Shown: positions 44,503-56,899 of the stretch, in pieces
Position numbering within the stretch: position 1 is the first letter of the stretch
Layout: every line of letters begins with the position of its first letter
Assembly: GCA_002749535.1 (NCBI GenBank)
Contig: MZZL01000076.1
Coordinates: forward strand, 211,810-275,809
DNA: 64,000 nucleotides
Direction of reading: 5' to 3'
DNA from: Apophysomyces variabilis
Lineage: Eukaryota > Mucoromycota > Mucoromycetes > Mucorales > Mucoraceae
Notes under the pieces: model-generated
Database searches by the model: none
What the model saw: only the letters and a program-made list of their open reading frames with translations
What the model was told of the DNA's origin: nothing
Translations under genes and position numbers: made by a program

Positions 44503-45489
44503 TTAATAGTATCCTCGATCGTCTTCAGAATCTTCATCATCACTGCTGAGTGCGGCAGTGGCTTTAGAGCTGTAGATGGACTTTTTGCGCCTATCGTCCC
44601 CTTTCTCCCTGCTTTCTTCCTCGGGAGGAACGGCACCATACAGAGCAAGCTGTGTGCGAAGACCTAATTTTGTTTTTTGTTTTGCATTTTTAAAATCTCC
44701 TCGATACTTTGGGCACAACCCAGCTATATAACTTACTTTGAACTGTCATGTTCATACCGCCAAACTGGACAGCACCCACCAGATTTGCTTTTAAGTCACC
44801 TTCTCCGTACACCAGCAACGTTGGTACATTGCGATCTGGGTAGTTAGGAATGCATTGATCGCTGACAATTTTCAAAAACTTGGTGGATTTGAACTGTTGA
44901 GCAAGATCGGCCAGATGTCGATTCATTAATTTACATGCAGGGATACTAACAAAAAGAGAAAGAGTGCAACGGCATCAGTAAGCGTTTCGCTTTTCCTTCT
45001 CACGCAGAATAAGAATAAATAGCTTTTTGTCTTACTAGTCTTTGAACAAATGAACGACGACATAACACTCTTTGCTTGCCTCAGTCACTTCCTTAACAAA
45101 ATCTGGCTTCGATATTTGTGTCAGATCACCATATTTCTCTTTCGATGCAGCCGCTTTCATTTCTTCTAGTCGTTTTTGTCTGATAGTCCAGACTGAGTTT
45201 GTCATCTCGATTGTCGATCTTATAGTACCTATATTCCAATAGAATGCGATCATCTTCTAAATCCTCCAATTCATCGAGTTCATCCAAGTTTTTGTTGTCT
45301 AAAGATTCCATTTCCTGTCTTCGAGCCAATAACGCCTCGGTGTACATGTCATCGATTTCATCCTTTGTTTTCTCATCTTTTGGCGGAAGGATACCTCGAG
45401 CACGAAGAATATCGTTCCTAAATGCACAATTATTGCCAGGGCATCGATCAACAAGACTACCATTCGGTATCAGCGTTCGGATCGTCCAT
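44503..45489 (-). CDS. Phosducin-like protein 3 (PDCL3 / Plp2 family)
   Basis: Five exons: 45489-45461, 45417-45229, 45179-45036, 44945-44737, 44663-44503, about 243 residues. The N-terminus MDDPNADTEWNDILR followed by GILPPKDE is the hallmark of the PhLP2/3 group. Then come a charged helix (LDELDELEDLEDDR) and the thioredoxin-like fold (CYVVVHLFKD, LMNRHLADLAQQF, VSDQCIPNYPDRNVPTLLVY, QFGGMNM), and an acidic tail (SSDDEDSEDDRGYY). Members of this family assist the cytosolic chaperonin CCT in folding actin and tubulin. The start is fixed by the conserved MDDPNADTEW joined across a phase-2 intron. The 3' end is only 175 bp from the Mutator element. Confidence 0.92.
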
Positions 45490-45846
45490 GCTTGTCAAAA
45501 GTCGTTCTCGCTATTGATGAGCCGCGAAAAAGGGAAGTTTGCCCTGGCTGAGAGTAAATCTTGCACAAGGGATAGTGACGTTGATGTAAAGCAGTTTATC
45601 TGCTTCATTACCAGGACGACAAGCAAATCCTTTGCCGGAACAAGGAGAAATGCTAAATGCATTTTAATTCTTGTTTTTACCCATTCTGATAATTTATTCT
45701 AACATTCACTGCATTTTTCGGTAAAATACATCAAGAAGAAAATGGACAACATAGAATCTGTAACGCAGTTATGCCAGTCAAAAGAAAAATTCAAGTGTTT
45801 CTTTGTGCAAGTGAACATCACGTAATGTCAGCGTTTTCTCCTAAAT

Positions 45847-47575
45847 TTAGACGGTCTGGAATGTATGGTAACCTGGTACGTCAACGATGGTTTCTGGGAT
45901 ATCTACTTCTTGACAATCATCGTCCGGTACACCACTCTCGTGTACCAGCACAGCAAAATCAGTTTGATTTTCCAAAGCAACCATTGGATGATGCCAGATT
46001 GCTTGACGGTAGTTGACACCTTGTGTGGAGCTGGCAATAAATGCCTTTATGGTAGACATATCTGGTCTATCGTCTTCTCCATTTTGTGCCACAATGACAA
46101 GATACCCTCTCGTATGCTTATCCGTCATTGGGACAAAGAATTGGCTCGAGTAAGGATGTCTTTCCAATAACTTGGCAACAAAGGGCAAATCAGCGGTTGG
46201 GCGGCATCGAAAAACGCACATATTGGCAACTCCTTTGTTGTTAGGGAAAAGATTTGCTATTGAAGCTACATGATGATATTTCTGCGCTGTCCCTTGGTTG
46301 GCACCTGTGACATTGCTGGATGTTGCTTCAATAACATCACCATACGGAGCGAAACCTTCTCTTGTTAGCGGTTCAGCTATGATCCTATTTTTTGTGAAAA
46401 TCGGTAAACTGATAGGCAATGAAGGAAGGGTAGCGCCGATCCGGAGTCCCCATAATCGGACGCGTTTGAGTCCACCATCCGGGTAAATGGACAGTTTTGC
46501 ATGTGTCCACGGCTTGTCAGCGACCAAAGGGTCAAAGTAGAAGAGACCATGAGGTCCGAGCGATGTACGTTCCAATAATGTGATCCACTTAGCGGAGTCG
46601 TCCGGGACCTCATTTTCCGTGTCCGTAGTCTGAAGCAGGATTGCGCTTGGATAGTTCCCCTTGAAATGCGATGTGTCAATCTCAATCTTCAATATATGAC
46701 CACGATGCCCAAGACGGATGATTGCATGGTCGACATGTTCTGGGTTGCGCGATCGTGAAGTTTGCCAACCATCGCTCATGGTTTGTCCTCGGCCTGGCAA
46801 TAAAAGATTGCTTGCCGGGGAGTAATGCTCATCCGTTGCCTCGACCACTCGCGCGCCGTTTCCAATGGAAGCAAGGTCAAACACTTGTCTATCGTGCATA
46901 GGACGAGTTTAGTATATAATTGGTCAAAAGGAAGACGTACGATATATCCTTCGGCCAAACTGGACTGACGCGACCGAGAATGCGAAAACGGGATATGGCA
47001 CCGTCAGGGATATTGTTAATGCGAACATGGCTATAAGTTTTCTCGCTCTCAGGGAGGATAAAGACATTATGACTATCGGGAAGAATTTCGGTTTGCGGTA
47101 AAATTTCCGTCCACTCCATTTGGGGATCCTGGACGTTACCGTGAGGACAAAAAGTTGCTTCTGCTGATACAGCGAATGGCTGATCCTGCGTGAAGAATTG
47201 GGTGTCTATATCGAGACAAGAGATAGATCCAGGGAAGCCGAGCTTAAGGATGCACCTATGCTAGAAGTTTAAGCTTCAGGAACTGAATCTGGTGCCTGAT
47301 TGAACAACTAACCAATCATGGGATACGTTGTGTCGCCTGGTTTCCCAGCCATCTGTATCAGTGGAAGGTTTCGGGAGTAAAGGACTGATCATATTACTAG
47401 CGGATCCAAAGCATTCGTCCGAAGTGGCGAGGATACACGTTCCAACTGCCGCGCTTGCTAGGTCTGAAACGAGAAAGGGTGTCAAGACAGAGTGAATGGA
47501 TATAAGCATTTTACCAATGTATTTAACGTAGTCTGACTCTAAAAACTCGTTATAATTGATGCGTCTGTGCGTCAT
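45847..47575 (-). CDS. Allantoicase-ureidoglycolate lyase fusion protein
   Basis: Four exons (47575-47515, 47463-47313, 47255-46941, 46888-45847) join in frame to about 522 residues. Residues 1 to about 340 are allantoicase with two tandem repeats (first: SDLASAAVGTCILATSDECF and DGWETRRHNVSHDW; second: QVFDLASIGNGARVVEATDE and SDGWQTSRSRNPEHVDHAIIRLG). From about residue 345, RIIAEPLTREGFAPYGDVIE opens an AllA/DAL3-type ureidoglycolate lyase, with SSQFFVPMTDKHTRGYLVIVA and the metal-site-like YRQAIWHHPMVAL. The two enzymes act in succession: allantoate to ureidoglycolate plus urea, then to glyoxylate plus urea. Fusing them would link consecutive steps of purine-nitrogen salvage. No frame break separates the domains, so the fusion is a real open frame. 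Confidence 0.93.
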
Positions 47576-48294
47576 CGTCGTTGAAAGGTAAAAAAAAGGG
47601 GAAAAAGTTGAAGGGCATGGGTCGTTTGGGTTAAGGTGTAATCCTAAATTAACCTGCGTACAGTCACATTAACTTCCAATAAAAGGCTTCTTATGCAAGT
47701 CGGACTTTATACCAAGTGGGTATCTTTTGGCTCTCGAGAATACCCAAATGTAACTGGGCTGCGTTTCAAATGCAGGGAGTTGATGCAACCAAATCCATTT
47801 TCGTGCCTGCTAATGCAAAATCGTAAACGCCAATATAGTTATCTGCAATGAATACATTTTGGCAACCTGCTATGAGGAGACATTCATCAAGATATGAATG
47901 ATTATATTCTATCGATGTTAAAGTGTTTCCATGAGCTATCCAAGATTCTTCTTAAAAAGAGCTCAACGAACAATCTTCAAGCAATCCCGAAGCACCTACT
48001 CAGGAAAATAAGTCCATCAACGGAAAATTTTTGCTAGTGGACCCGCACCACGCTTAATCTGGTTAATCCGACTTCATCAATAAACTGAGAGCAGGCGAAT
48101 CAGCTTGTAACGGTTCTAGTCAAATATGAGAAAAGGAGACACATTATGCGCGAGACTCAATACGAGATTGTTATTTATCCCAATAAAAACCATTGTTCTT
48201 CTATACTAAGAACATGGATCTCCGAAATCCCAAATACTGTTAAGAAATGAGTCTCTGGAAAACTTCAGGCAATCCTACACGTATTGTTTACAGT
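47576..48294. other. Intergenic
   Basis: Upstream of the allantoicase gene and downstream of a small minus-strand gene. No nitrogen-regulator GATA cluster or other feature could be called with confidence. Confidence 0.4.
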
Positions 48295-48832
48295 TCAATA
48301 ATTTCGAAATCCATCTGTTGATTTTTCAGTCTTGAAGCTTTCAAACTTTTGACGTCGTTCCTGTTGTTGTTGCTCTTTCCTATTTCGTTGCTGGGCTTTC
48401 TGTTGTACGTATTGACGTATTTTTATCCTATATATTGTCGCACTTAATGCCGCGCCTGTTGTAACGCCCGTTCCTTTTGCTGTTCTTCCAGTAGTTGTTT
48501 TTGCTTTTGCTGTAACAGCTGCTGCTGTAGGCGGCGTACCACTGTGGCGGTTGACGTCTGCGCCGCTAACAGAAATTTCATTTACCAATCATGCCTAAGG
48601 ATTAATATATGCGCTATTGCGGATAGCTTACTTGTTGGTTACGACTACTACGTGCCCGATCATAAAAGTTAGCTCCGCAACCTTCAATTTGACGGACATG
48701 AGCTTTAACCTGCCGAACATCGCCTTGAAATTGAAAATTGCTGCCTTGAACTATAGTTTGAAAGCCATCATGATGGAATATCATCGTTTTGACATTGTCA
48801 AAGCGAATAATTATTGTAGGAATTGGTGTCAA
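48295..48832 (-). CDS. Small uncharacterised basic protein (partial model)
   Basis: Two minus-strand open segments appear joined by a GT-AG intron (about 48567-48632). The first encodes PIPTIIIRFDNVKTMIFHHD and ends in DRARSSRNQQ. The second is rich in Thr, Ala and Lys and ends in a Gln/Arg/Lys helix (QQKAQQRNRKEQQQQERRQK) with TAA at about 48297. The first exon could begin further upstream: EDEEFAKVTTLTP is continuous with it to about 48870, but no clear ATG is joined. No family recognised. Confidence 0.4.
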
Positions 48833-48979
48833 AGTTGTAACCTTTGCAAACTCTTCATCTTCGTTTACCGTGTTTATATATCCTCCCAGGGAAAATCAAT
48901 CAAACCCCGCGTCAATTTCATTGTGACACACTCCTCCCCTTTTGTTGCCGCGGACAGAACGCACTAATGATAAATTATC

Positions 48980-50290
48980 TGAATGGGACTGTACCCAGAA
49001 ACCGTATCAATCTTTCTGTTTTTCTTTACATCTTTCTCCTTTTATGCTGAATGTAGCAAATTTCTTATTTTGGGTCAGATAGTCAGAATCATGGTAACTA
49101 TAATCAATAAGATTTGATAAAGAACAATCACCAAAGACAAATATGCTCATAACCATCGTTACATAAATGGAAAACAAAGAAGAGCTCTTTTAGAATCAAG
49201 CATTTAACAAAATTAAGCTTTATTCCTTTATCATTCAGTAATCCTGTAAAGAGTAAAAAGAAGCAGCAGTGCAGTTTTTCTTCGACTCCAACGTTGGATT
49301 AAAAGCGAGATTCGAACTATTCATTCAGCATTAGCAATTATTACTGCTAAACATTTATAAATGGCTTTGGTAATACAGGATACACTTCTAAGATGATATG
49401 CTGCAATGTATGATGCATTTAGCTTGTGACCTACAGTTGCAGAATTTTTTGTTTCAAGTTCTTTGCAACAGTTGTTCGCATTTAGGCTCTAACCTTCTTT
49501 TTTCTGCTTGGCTTAGGCAGTGTTCTTATACGTTATCAGGGTTGTTCTTCAACTTTGTTTAAAGATCTTCGTTATAATTTTTTTCTTCTATCCCTGCCAA
49601 ATCTACTCTCAGCTTCCCTCTGCTTTAAAAGCATTGAAAAATTCGAATGTACCAAGTTATTTTTCAAAGGCAACTTTAACTTTTAGAAATATGGTACTGT
49701 ATGTATTCTTATAAACTATCCCATATTGCTTACCCTAGCTAGTCTCATCTTTGTGTAGGTTAGAAATTCCAATCTTTACTATCTTTTTTTGCAGCAAGTC
49801 GAGTACTCTTTTTTGGCTATGTGGTGCCGCTGATTGCTTTACGGTAGCAGCAGATCCTAAAAGAGCTGCAAGTGTATATGCAGTCTAGTGATAAATTTGA
49901 GAGGTAAGTCATATCGATCTGAATGTTCCAACAAGGCAGGGAGATACGTTTTATAATTGAAATGGCATGCTTTAAGTTGTACTCAACACCAGATGAACTA
50001 CTGTTGATGTTCTATTGTGCTTGGGACATGGTATCGCACTGTTTCATTTCCCCGCAGTCAATTAGTGTTGCGAAAAAAATTTAACATGCTGTCTCAGCCT
50101 TTATCCAATCGTAGCCAATGCTAGCAGTGGTATAGTCCCCTGTCGAAAGTAAAACCTAGGAAAAATAGCCGTGATAAATCTAGTGCATCATTATTTTTAT
50201 TTTTCTTATTTTGCATTTCTGAAAAGTTGAAGAAAAGGTAGTTGTCTCTGCTTTTTTTTTTTTGCATTTCTAGCTTCCATTATAATGTAG
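48980..50290. other. Intergenic, AT-rich
   Basis: No gene, repeat or RNA recognised. Short open frames on both strands lack any family motif. It may hold 5' exons or promoter of the phosphodiesterase gene. Confidence 0.4.
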
Positions 50291-50423
50291 GACAAATAAG
50301 TTGATCTATAAACGTCTTTTACTGATTCATGCGTTCATCTTGATTCTGTTACTTTTTCCTTTATCTTTTCCTGCAAAATGGGCAGTTCATTATCGGGAAG
50401 CAACCGATAGATTGGAGAGTGTC

Positions 50424-53110
50424 ATGGAGCCAGAACAATGCTCGGTTATCTACATCGCTAATACCTCCGAATATCACGAATCACTAGATGTTCTTCGCTC
50501 AGTCTTCAAAGACGGTAAACTTGCGAATCTAAAGCGTCCTTTGATTCATGGTTCTTCCATATTCATCCTTTACAACCAGTTTCACTTGCGTCCAACAACC
50601 CAAGAATTGTCTCTACTTTACAGTCACGAAACACGCCAACGCTGGTCTTGTTTGATATTGACAACCACAACCACACTCATCCAAACCTTGAATTACTGAA
50701 AACGGTTGTCCAGATTGCACGGGAAGGATCTCTACGCAACATCGTGCCCATAGGTAAGGTTGGCAAAAATATCGTCTATTTCAACTTTATTTTGCTAAGC
50801 TTAACAGTATGCTCCACAAGCGATTCCCCGGAATTCATGGTCAAATGTCTTCGCTACGGAGCAGCTGATTATTTACTTAAGCCTTTGCGAGAAGACGTTG
50901 TAAAAACAATGTTTCTGGTATGTCTGCCTCGAAAGAGAAGGTTTCCTTTTTAAAAAGCGGAATTTGGGACGAAATGTAGAACGCGTACCGTTATCAAGTA
51001 GGCCAGCAACAACAACAACAGCAGCAAGCCAAACAAGGAACTTCTGGAAGCGCACTTAGGCGAGCAAGCCAAGCGACTGGAGAAATGTGGGCCCATTTTC
51101 AAGACAGAATAAAAGCTGTTTTCTCTAAAGAAAATAACTGGTACGGACATATCTTCGCCCTTCGCATTGGCTAAGCACAGAAACTTAGGCTATCGCAAAC
51201 GGTAGTTGACTACTATGCACCGCTTCCTTCCATACGACGCTCTTCTATGTCATCCGTACCCAGGTAAAGCCAGAAAAAAGAGAGAGAAAAGGGAATGGTC
51301 TTTTATATGCGGGAGAACATGTCTACATATATTCATGGATGTGACATTAGCGATCGAATACGTAGCTTACGGGAAGAAATATGCAGCTGGGATTTCCGTC
51401 CGCTGGAATTAGATGATAAGAATCTGATCCAATGTGTCTATATGATCTTTGAACAAGTCCTCAGCCTACCTGGCTTAGAATCGTTTTGTATATCCGGTGG
51501 TAGGAACAAAGGCGCCTACCTTGCTAAAAAATATTTATTCACCTTTATTTCTAGATAATATGTACAATTTTATTCTCGACATTTTCAACGCTTATCACAA
51601 TACCAATCCATATCATAACTTTAGACATGCAGTGGATGTATTGCAAGCGACGTACTACATGTTATGCATGAGCGGGTCACTTATACCCATGAACAAGACA
51701 ACGAAAGCTTCTGGCGAGATCCTGTCACCATCGGCGCCATCTAAAGATATTCACGAATTGTTGCGTCCAATCGATATATTGGCTCTATTGATGGCCAGCA
51801 TTGGCCACGATATCGGTCATCCGGGTGTGAACAACATGTTCATGGTAAGACAGGAAGATTCTCTCGGGTCGCACTATCCTAATGCAATTCTTTTGTTTTA
51901 TTTTTCTTGACCATGCAGATTAACACATCCACACCACTGGCGATTTTATACAATGACCGGTCGGTTTTAGAAAGCTTTCATTCCATGGCTTTTTTCCATC
52001 TATTCCACAAACATTGTCTTGATTACATGAAAGACTTTCGCCAGCATCCACATTATGGAGGTAAGCCAAATAAGAAGGAGCTTTACAATTTAAAATTCAA
52101 GTAAAAATGTAAACCTTGTAAAGCATTTCGTCAGACAGTTGTTCATTGCATCTTGGCGACGGATATGGGATTACATAGTGATTATGTGAACAAAATCAAG
52201 GAACAAGCACAGCAGATACGTGAGAATACATTAGACCTCGAAGACCCGGCTGTCTGCGAAAAGCATCGACTGACACTATGCACTGCGCTGATTAAATGCG
52301 CGGATATCAGCAACGTGGTAGGTTGCATGGACAGATAAAACAAAGGATGAGCTGATTTGATATGCTCTTTCTGCGCAGGCTCGACCTTTTGCATCAGCAA
52401 AGAAATGGGCACAGACTTTAGCAGAAGAGTTCTTTAAACAAGGCGATCTCGAAAAGGAATTAGGCATGCCAGTATCAGCCATTAATGAGCGGGGGAAGGT
52501 GCCGTTGGAAGATTTCCAATTGACGTTTATGCGACAAATGGCCTTGGATCTCTATGAATCTGTCCAAACCATTCTTCCTGGTAATGACTCAACCCTTCTT
52601 AAAGTGCAATCTTGCACTTGTTTTCTCTATTGCCAATGCTTAACAACGATTTTTTTTTTACCTCTTAGAGCTGGCCTTCTGTGTGGATTATGTGGACGAC
52701 AATATTAGGATATGGGAATCCTTCAAGAACCGGACTCGTGACTCCGGCATCAGCGACTTACATTCATCGGAACATGAGCGCAGTACGCAAGTGTATACGC
52801 ATTCGCCACTGTTTAAACGTGCAACGCATGGTCAGCAACTAATCATTACCGAAAGGATACTCTTTCTAATCTCCCTTTGTGTTTGCTAGACTATGACCAT
52901 GAACACGATAGGCGCCGATCATCTTTGGCAAGGCAAGGTGAAGCTGGTTATGAGATACGAAATTTGACCGGTCCCCCCCTAAAAACGGGACCATCCAGTC
53001 AAAAGCGGTTCAAACTGTTCCTTTGCAGATCCCATTCATTCTCCTCCTATGAAAATAGTAGCAGGGGTTGGCAAGACGTCTCTTCAACACGCCGATGTAT
53101 CATCCAATAG
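50424..53110 (+). CDS. Class I 3',5'-cyclic nucleotide phosphodiesterase with receiver-like domain (PDE8-like layout)
   Basis: Multi-exon gene; the N-terminal exon structure is uncertain. The candidate start is ATG 50424 (MEPEQCSVIYIANTSEYHE). A receiver-like segment follows: PTLVLFDIDNHNHTHPNLEL and, after an intron, TSDSPEFMVKCLRYGAADYLLKPL, the usual Thr/Ser and Lys-Pro positions of response-regulator receivers. Next are a Gln run (VGQQQQQQQQAKQ) and a linker (DYYAPLPSIRRSSM). The catalytic PDEase domain shows NPYHNFRHAVDVLQATYYML (about 51620), LMASIGHDIGHPGVNNMF (about 51800), ILYNDRSVLESFH, TALIKCADISN (about 52290), RPFASAKKWAQTLAEEFF and ELAFCVDYVDD. These are the metal-binding His/Asp positions of class I enzymes. 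The last exon (52891-53110) is a basic tail. It would hydrolyse cAMP and/or cGMP in signalling. Human PDE8 also places a receiver-like domain before the catalytic domain. Confidence 0.85.
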
Positions 53111-53464
53111 CACCACCTATATTTTTAAACTAGAAAAGAAATGATATGGCTGTTTTGATTTGGTTATCATATGGGAAAGGGTATGCCTTGCTAAGTGCTT
53201 GGGCAATGTGACAGGAAAGCATAACTTTCTTTTTGTCAGTGATCCATTACATAGCGTTACACACACAAAGTTTTTTTAACTACGCAGTACTTGCTCATGA
53301 GAAGACAAATCAATCCTTCCTGCAAAAGACCCGATAAAGAACCAGTAAAAAAAAAAAGAAGACTGAATGCAGATAGCTTCATCGTCGTCTGTGTATGGAA
53401 GGGGATGTGACGCGGAGACCTGCGCAACCTTTTTACTTTTTTAGGTACAAAAGGGTTGATCTGA

Positions 53465-54141
53465 ATGCTGAATGAGGATACTGACTTCACTTCCTTCCAT
53501 TCTTCCTTGAGACCCACCATGAAGGGTGTTTCTCCATCATGCATTCCCGCAACAACAATAACTATTCTTTCTAACGTAAGTAAGCTTATCTTTCTTGTTC
53601 TCCATTTCCATATTGAACGTGGCGAATCCAACAGACAGGGATCCTAGTGACATGTGCCACCGCATTGACCAATATTTATTCTCGATCCTTGCATGTTGCC
53701 TATTTCACAGTGGGCGCTGTTCTTTCGGTCCTGCTCACGAAGCTCTTGAAACGCTTGTTCCGGCAGCCTCGTCCTACTGTTTCCACAAAACATGGAAGAA
53801 GCCATGGGATGCCCTCGTCTCATTCCCAAGCAGTGGCTTTCTTCTCAACCTACATTCACTGTGCGCTCACATCGTCACCTGCCACTTTGTCTCCGGTAGC
53901 ATGTGCCTTCGTTGCCTTTTGTCATATATTTGCCGTTGCAGTGATCTGGTCGCGTGTATGGTTAGGACATCATACCCTGCCACAGGTAGCAGTGGGCGCT
54001 CTCCTTGGATTCGCAACGGGCTACGGATGGTTTTTGTTATGGGAATTCTGGGTGTCCGAATACAGGGCATTACATGGAGATGATGTCCTCAAGTATGCGA
54101 TCCTGTTCTCACAATATGCGCGGTGTCGCCTACTCGCTTAA
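53465..54141 (+). CDS. PAP2-family dolichyldiphosphatase-like membrane phosphatase
   Basis: Exons 53465-53575 and 53635-54141, joined in phase 0 as LSN-TGILVTC, give about 205 residues. The PAP2 motifs are present: KRLFRQPRPT, HGMPSSHSQAVAFF, and SRVWLGHHTLPQVAVGALLG (the SRxxxxxH block). Several hydrophobic segments lie between them (VAYFTVGAVLSVLLTKLL, CAFVAFCHIFAVAVIW, GWFLLWEFWV). SSH in the second block and the compact size fit the ER dolichyl-pyrophosphate phosphatase (CAX4/DOLPP1) group, which recycles the lipid carrier of N-glycosylation. Another lipid phosphatase cannot be excluded. Its start lies 355 bp after the phosphodiesterase stop. Confidence 0.75.
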
Positions 54142-54721
54142 ACTCATACACTCTCCATCTTAGTATCTCGTTGTCATTGAGTAATTACCCCACGGTATCT
54201 TTGTATCAAAAGCATGTAAAATCACCACCTTTTTAAGCTTCATTTACCCTTTGTTTTTCCGTTTATATGTATAATAGAATTGAAATATATTTCTTCTTGT
54301 GTTGCATTAAATGAGGCAAAAGCACAAGACAATGGCAAAATTGAAAACTATCTGATGTCCAAAAACGGTTAGGACATTGATCAAAGCCTAGTTGTCCACG
54401 AAAAAGGGCTCCGAGATGACATACAGAATAATTTATAGTACAAAAAGATGAATCAATATTTGACATAGTCAATGGTTGTTGATGAGATTATTTACATGTT
54501 CTATGATTTTGATCAATGCAGTATTAGATTTTATGCAATGATTATGCTGATTCATGCAGGTATCCAATAAAGAGTATAAGACGTTGCGATCATATGGGTT
54601 CCTATTCCATAAAAAACTGGATCTTAGTCTGCTTTCCATGTTTCCTAATGGCTTACCTTCGAGCGGAACAATAAGTTACTGTCAAGGTGGTATTAGGATC
54701 AATGGCCATTCCGTCAATCTT

Positions 54722-56899
54722 TTATGGTCCGTTAGCTACAATGCATCCGTACGTGAGAAATCTTTTTACCATTGAAATCAAGTCCTCGTCATTCCATGGT
54801 AATAATGCTACTAATGCGTATATCATGCAGACGGCAACAATAACGTTTCCATTGAATACATCGCGCCATGTGCTTGAAAACAGATGGACCAGCTCCTTTG
54901 GGTCTCTGTTCTGACAACCTGCAAAAAAAACCTGTTTAGCGCAAATAGGCCTAAAAAGCTATAAACGATGGGTATTACTTTTCAGTGCTTGTAGCCAACT
55001 CTCAAAGTCAGCAATAGCTTCTGCAGTCCGTCTATCTTCAGATGGACAAATCAACCAGCCAAGGTATGACAAGACATGATCCATCTAAATCGAGAAAAAA
55101 AATATCAATTCCAAGTCCCTTTCTTCCTTTTCTATTTTCTCTTATTTACGTCGTAAACCCACTTGTCTTGCGAAAGACACCATTCAACCAGAAATAAGGT
55201 GCATTTTTGAACAAAATCTGGGAAAAGGAGTGTTGCTAACCAGGCTTCATTCCTTCGAACGTCGACACTTTGGCATGAGCCACCGTATATATAGGAATTC
55301 AACGCGCTTTCCGTTTCTTGACATCTTTCCGCAGTATCCAGATCCTCCATCTCCATACCATACAGTAGGGACATAGCCTTGCTTAATGCCGAAGGGAAAT
55401 ACTACATTTCTCTTTTAGAATACAAGGGCATTCATGAAAAAAGTACATACGTTGTAAATGAGGGTCTTTTCAATGCCGTCCAAGTTTCCATGCAATTCCA
55501 CTTGTACCAAGTGAGATACATTGTACCATACACGTAGGATTCGCCAATCGCCAATTGATACGAGCCATTGAGCTATTTGTCGGAAGGATTTGTAAAATAC
55601 AACCGGCTCCTTAAGAAACCCTTGAATCAGTTTTCTTTCCTTCATAAGATGCCGCAGCTGCTCTGAAGAAGACCACGTTGAGCTACTAGCGAACTCTTTC
55701 AAAAACGCCACAAGCTCAATCGTCATGACACTATCAAACAAAATCCACAAACTTTGGCCAAGCGCAAAGTCAGTGCTACACTTTTCTCGTATCCTACTGC
55801 ACTCACTTGGTCTGAACGGACAGCGGCCAGTCCATGTATTTTTTCCATAATCCATCAGTACTCTCATCATGATGTCGTTGCAATAAGCAACGTTCAAACC
55901 GATCGGAAAAGGGTGATAACGCCTTTATGTCCAAGTACATAGCTTGATTCTCATCGATTTCTCCTTCTATTCGAGCTTTCCCGTAGAATTCGCTTTTGAT
56001 GCTATCCAGCAACTGTACACCGCCAGTGACCAACTTTTCGATCAATTCACTAGCATTCACTTCATGGACAAACATCATGCTACGATCTATCAAACATCGA
56101 AGCGTCTGTACCTGCATGACATGTGTTATAAAATTCAATGACATGAATTAATCATGCACGGTTCGGTGATTTGCACTAAGGTTTTTTTGACTCACATTCA
56201 ATGTACCCTTCTGTAACCGCAGATCAATCATCGCTGTGACATGGTTGATCTGCTGTACAGTCCATTGTTCGTTCGCAACGATCTGCATGTCTTTCAATGA
56301 CTCCTTGGATTCCGTTTTTGCCGCATAGATCAATCGCCGAAGACGATTCACGCACCAGATCGTTGATCTGTTGGTTGTCACAAAAAGAAAGTTAGTAAAA
56401 CACGTCGATCAAGAATCCCAATCTTTGACATTCCACCTTGCTTGTTTATCTGTCGCTTGATTGATCGATGCTTCAAACTTGCTATACTCTAGCAAACAGC
56501 AGACAAGCATACGTGCTATCTCTCGACGATAACCAATAAAAGGATGAATCTTTGGTTCGCTTTAAACGTCAGCTCGCACTTTGGATCCTGCAACGCTTTT
56601 CTTCTATGATTACCGATGCCGCAGTTAAAAGAGGTCCAACATGAGGATATATTAATGCGCATTCTTGTACTGTCTGGCATTGTTGTAATAACTGTAAAAG
56701 AGAGGTCGGTTGCTTTTTTAGTTCACGCGTTCCACTGGGTCACTTCCTGAGGTCGTGTCACCTGCAGCAGTTCAGTCAGAAAGTGGAGCAAGAAGATCTC
56801 GTCGTCAAGTATCTCTGTTATGTCACAGCGGGTGTTGTTGTCTAGCTCATGGTCGTGTTGCGATCGTCTAACGATTCGCTCGAATCGATCCCAATCCAT
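54722..56899 (-). CDS. Uncharacterised multi-exon helical protein
   Basis: A plausible start is ATG 56899 (MDWDRFERIVRRSQHDHELD). The open exons then read DEIFLLHFLTELLQ, HPFIGYRREIARMLVCCLLEYSKFE, CVNRLRRLIYAAK, SMMFVHEVNASELIEKLV, MDYGKNTWTGRCPF, FRQIAQWLVSIGDWRILRVW, LLFPDFVQKCTLFLVEWC, DHVLSYLGWLICPSEDRR and, after a phase-1 intron (about 54919-54980), STWRDVFNGNV to ALLPWNDEDLISMV, stop at 54722. The total is around 620-680 residues, almost all helical, with no signal peptide. I do not recognise the family. The repeated helix pattern suggests a scaffold, and the WCLSQ/LCEWA-like spot recalls Mediator Med12 only weakly. Exon borders in the upstream half are approximate. Confidence 0.55.

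Noticed and set aside
49520..49714. 64-codon hydrophobic plus-strand open frame
   Set aside because: No conserved motif, no supporting splice structure, AT-rich context; likely chance.
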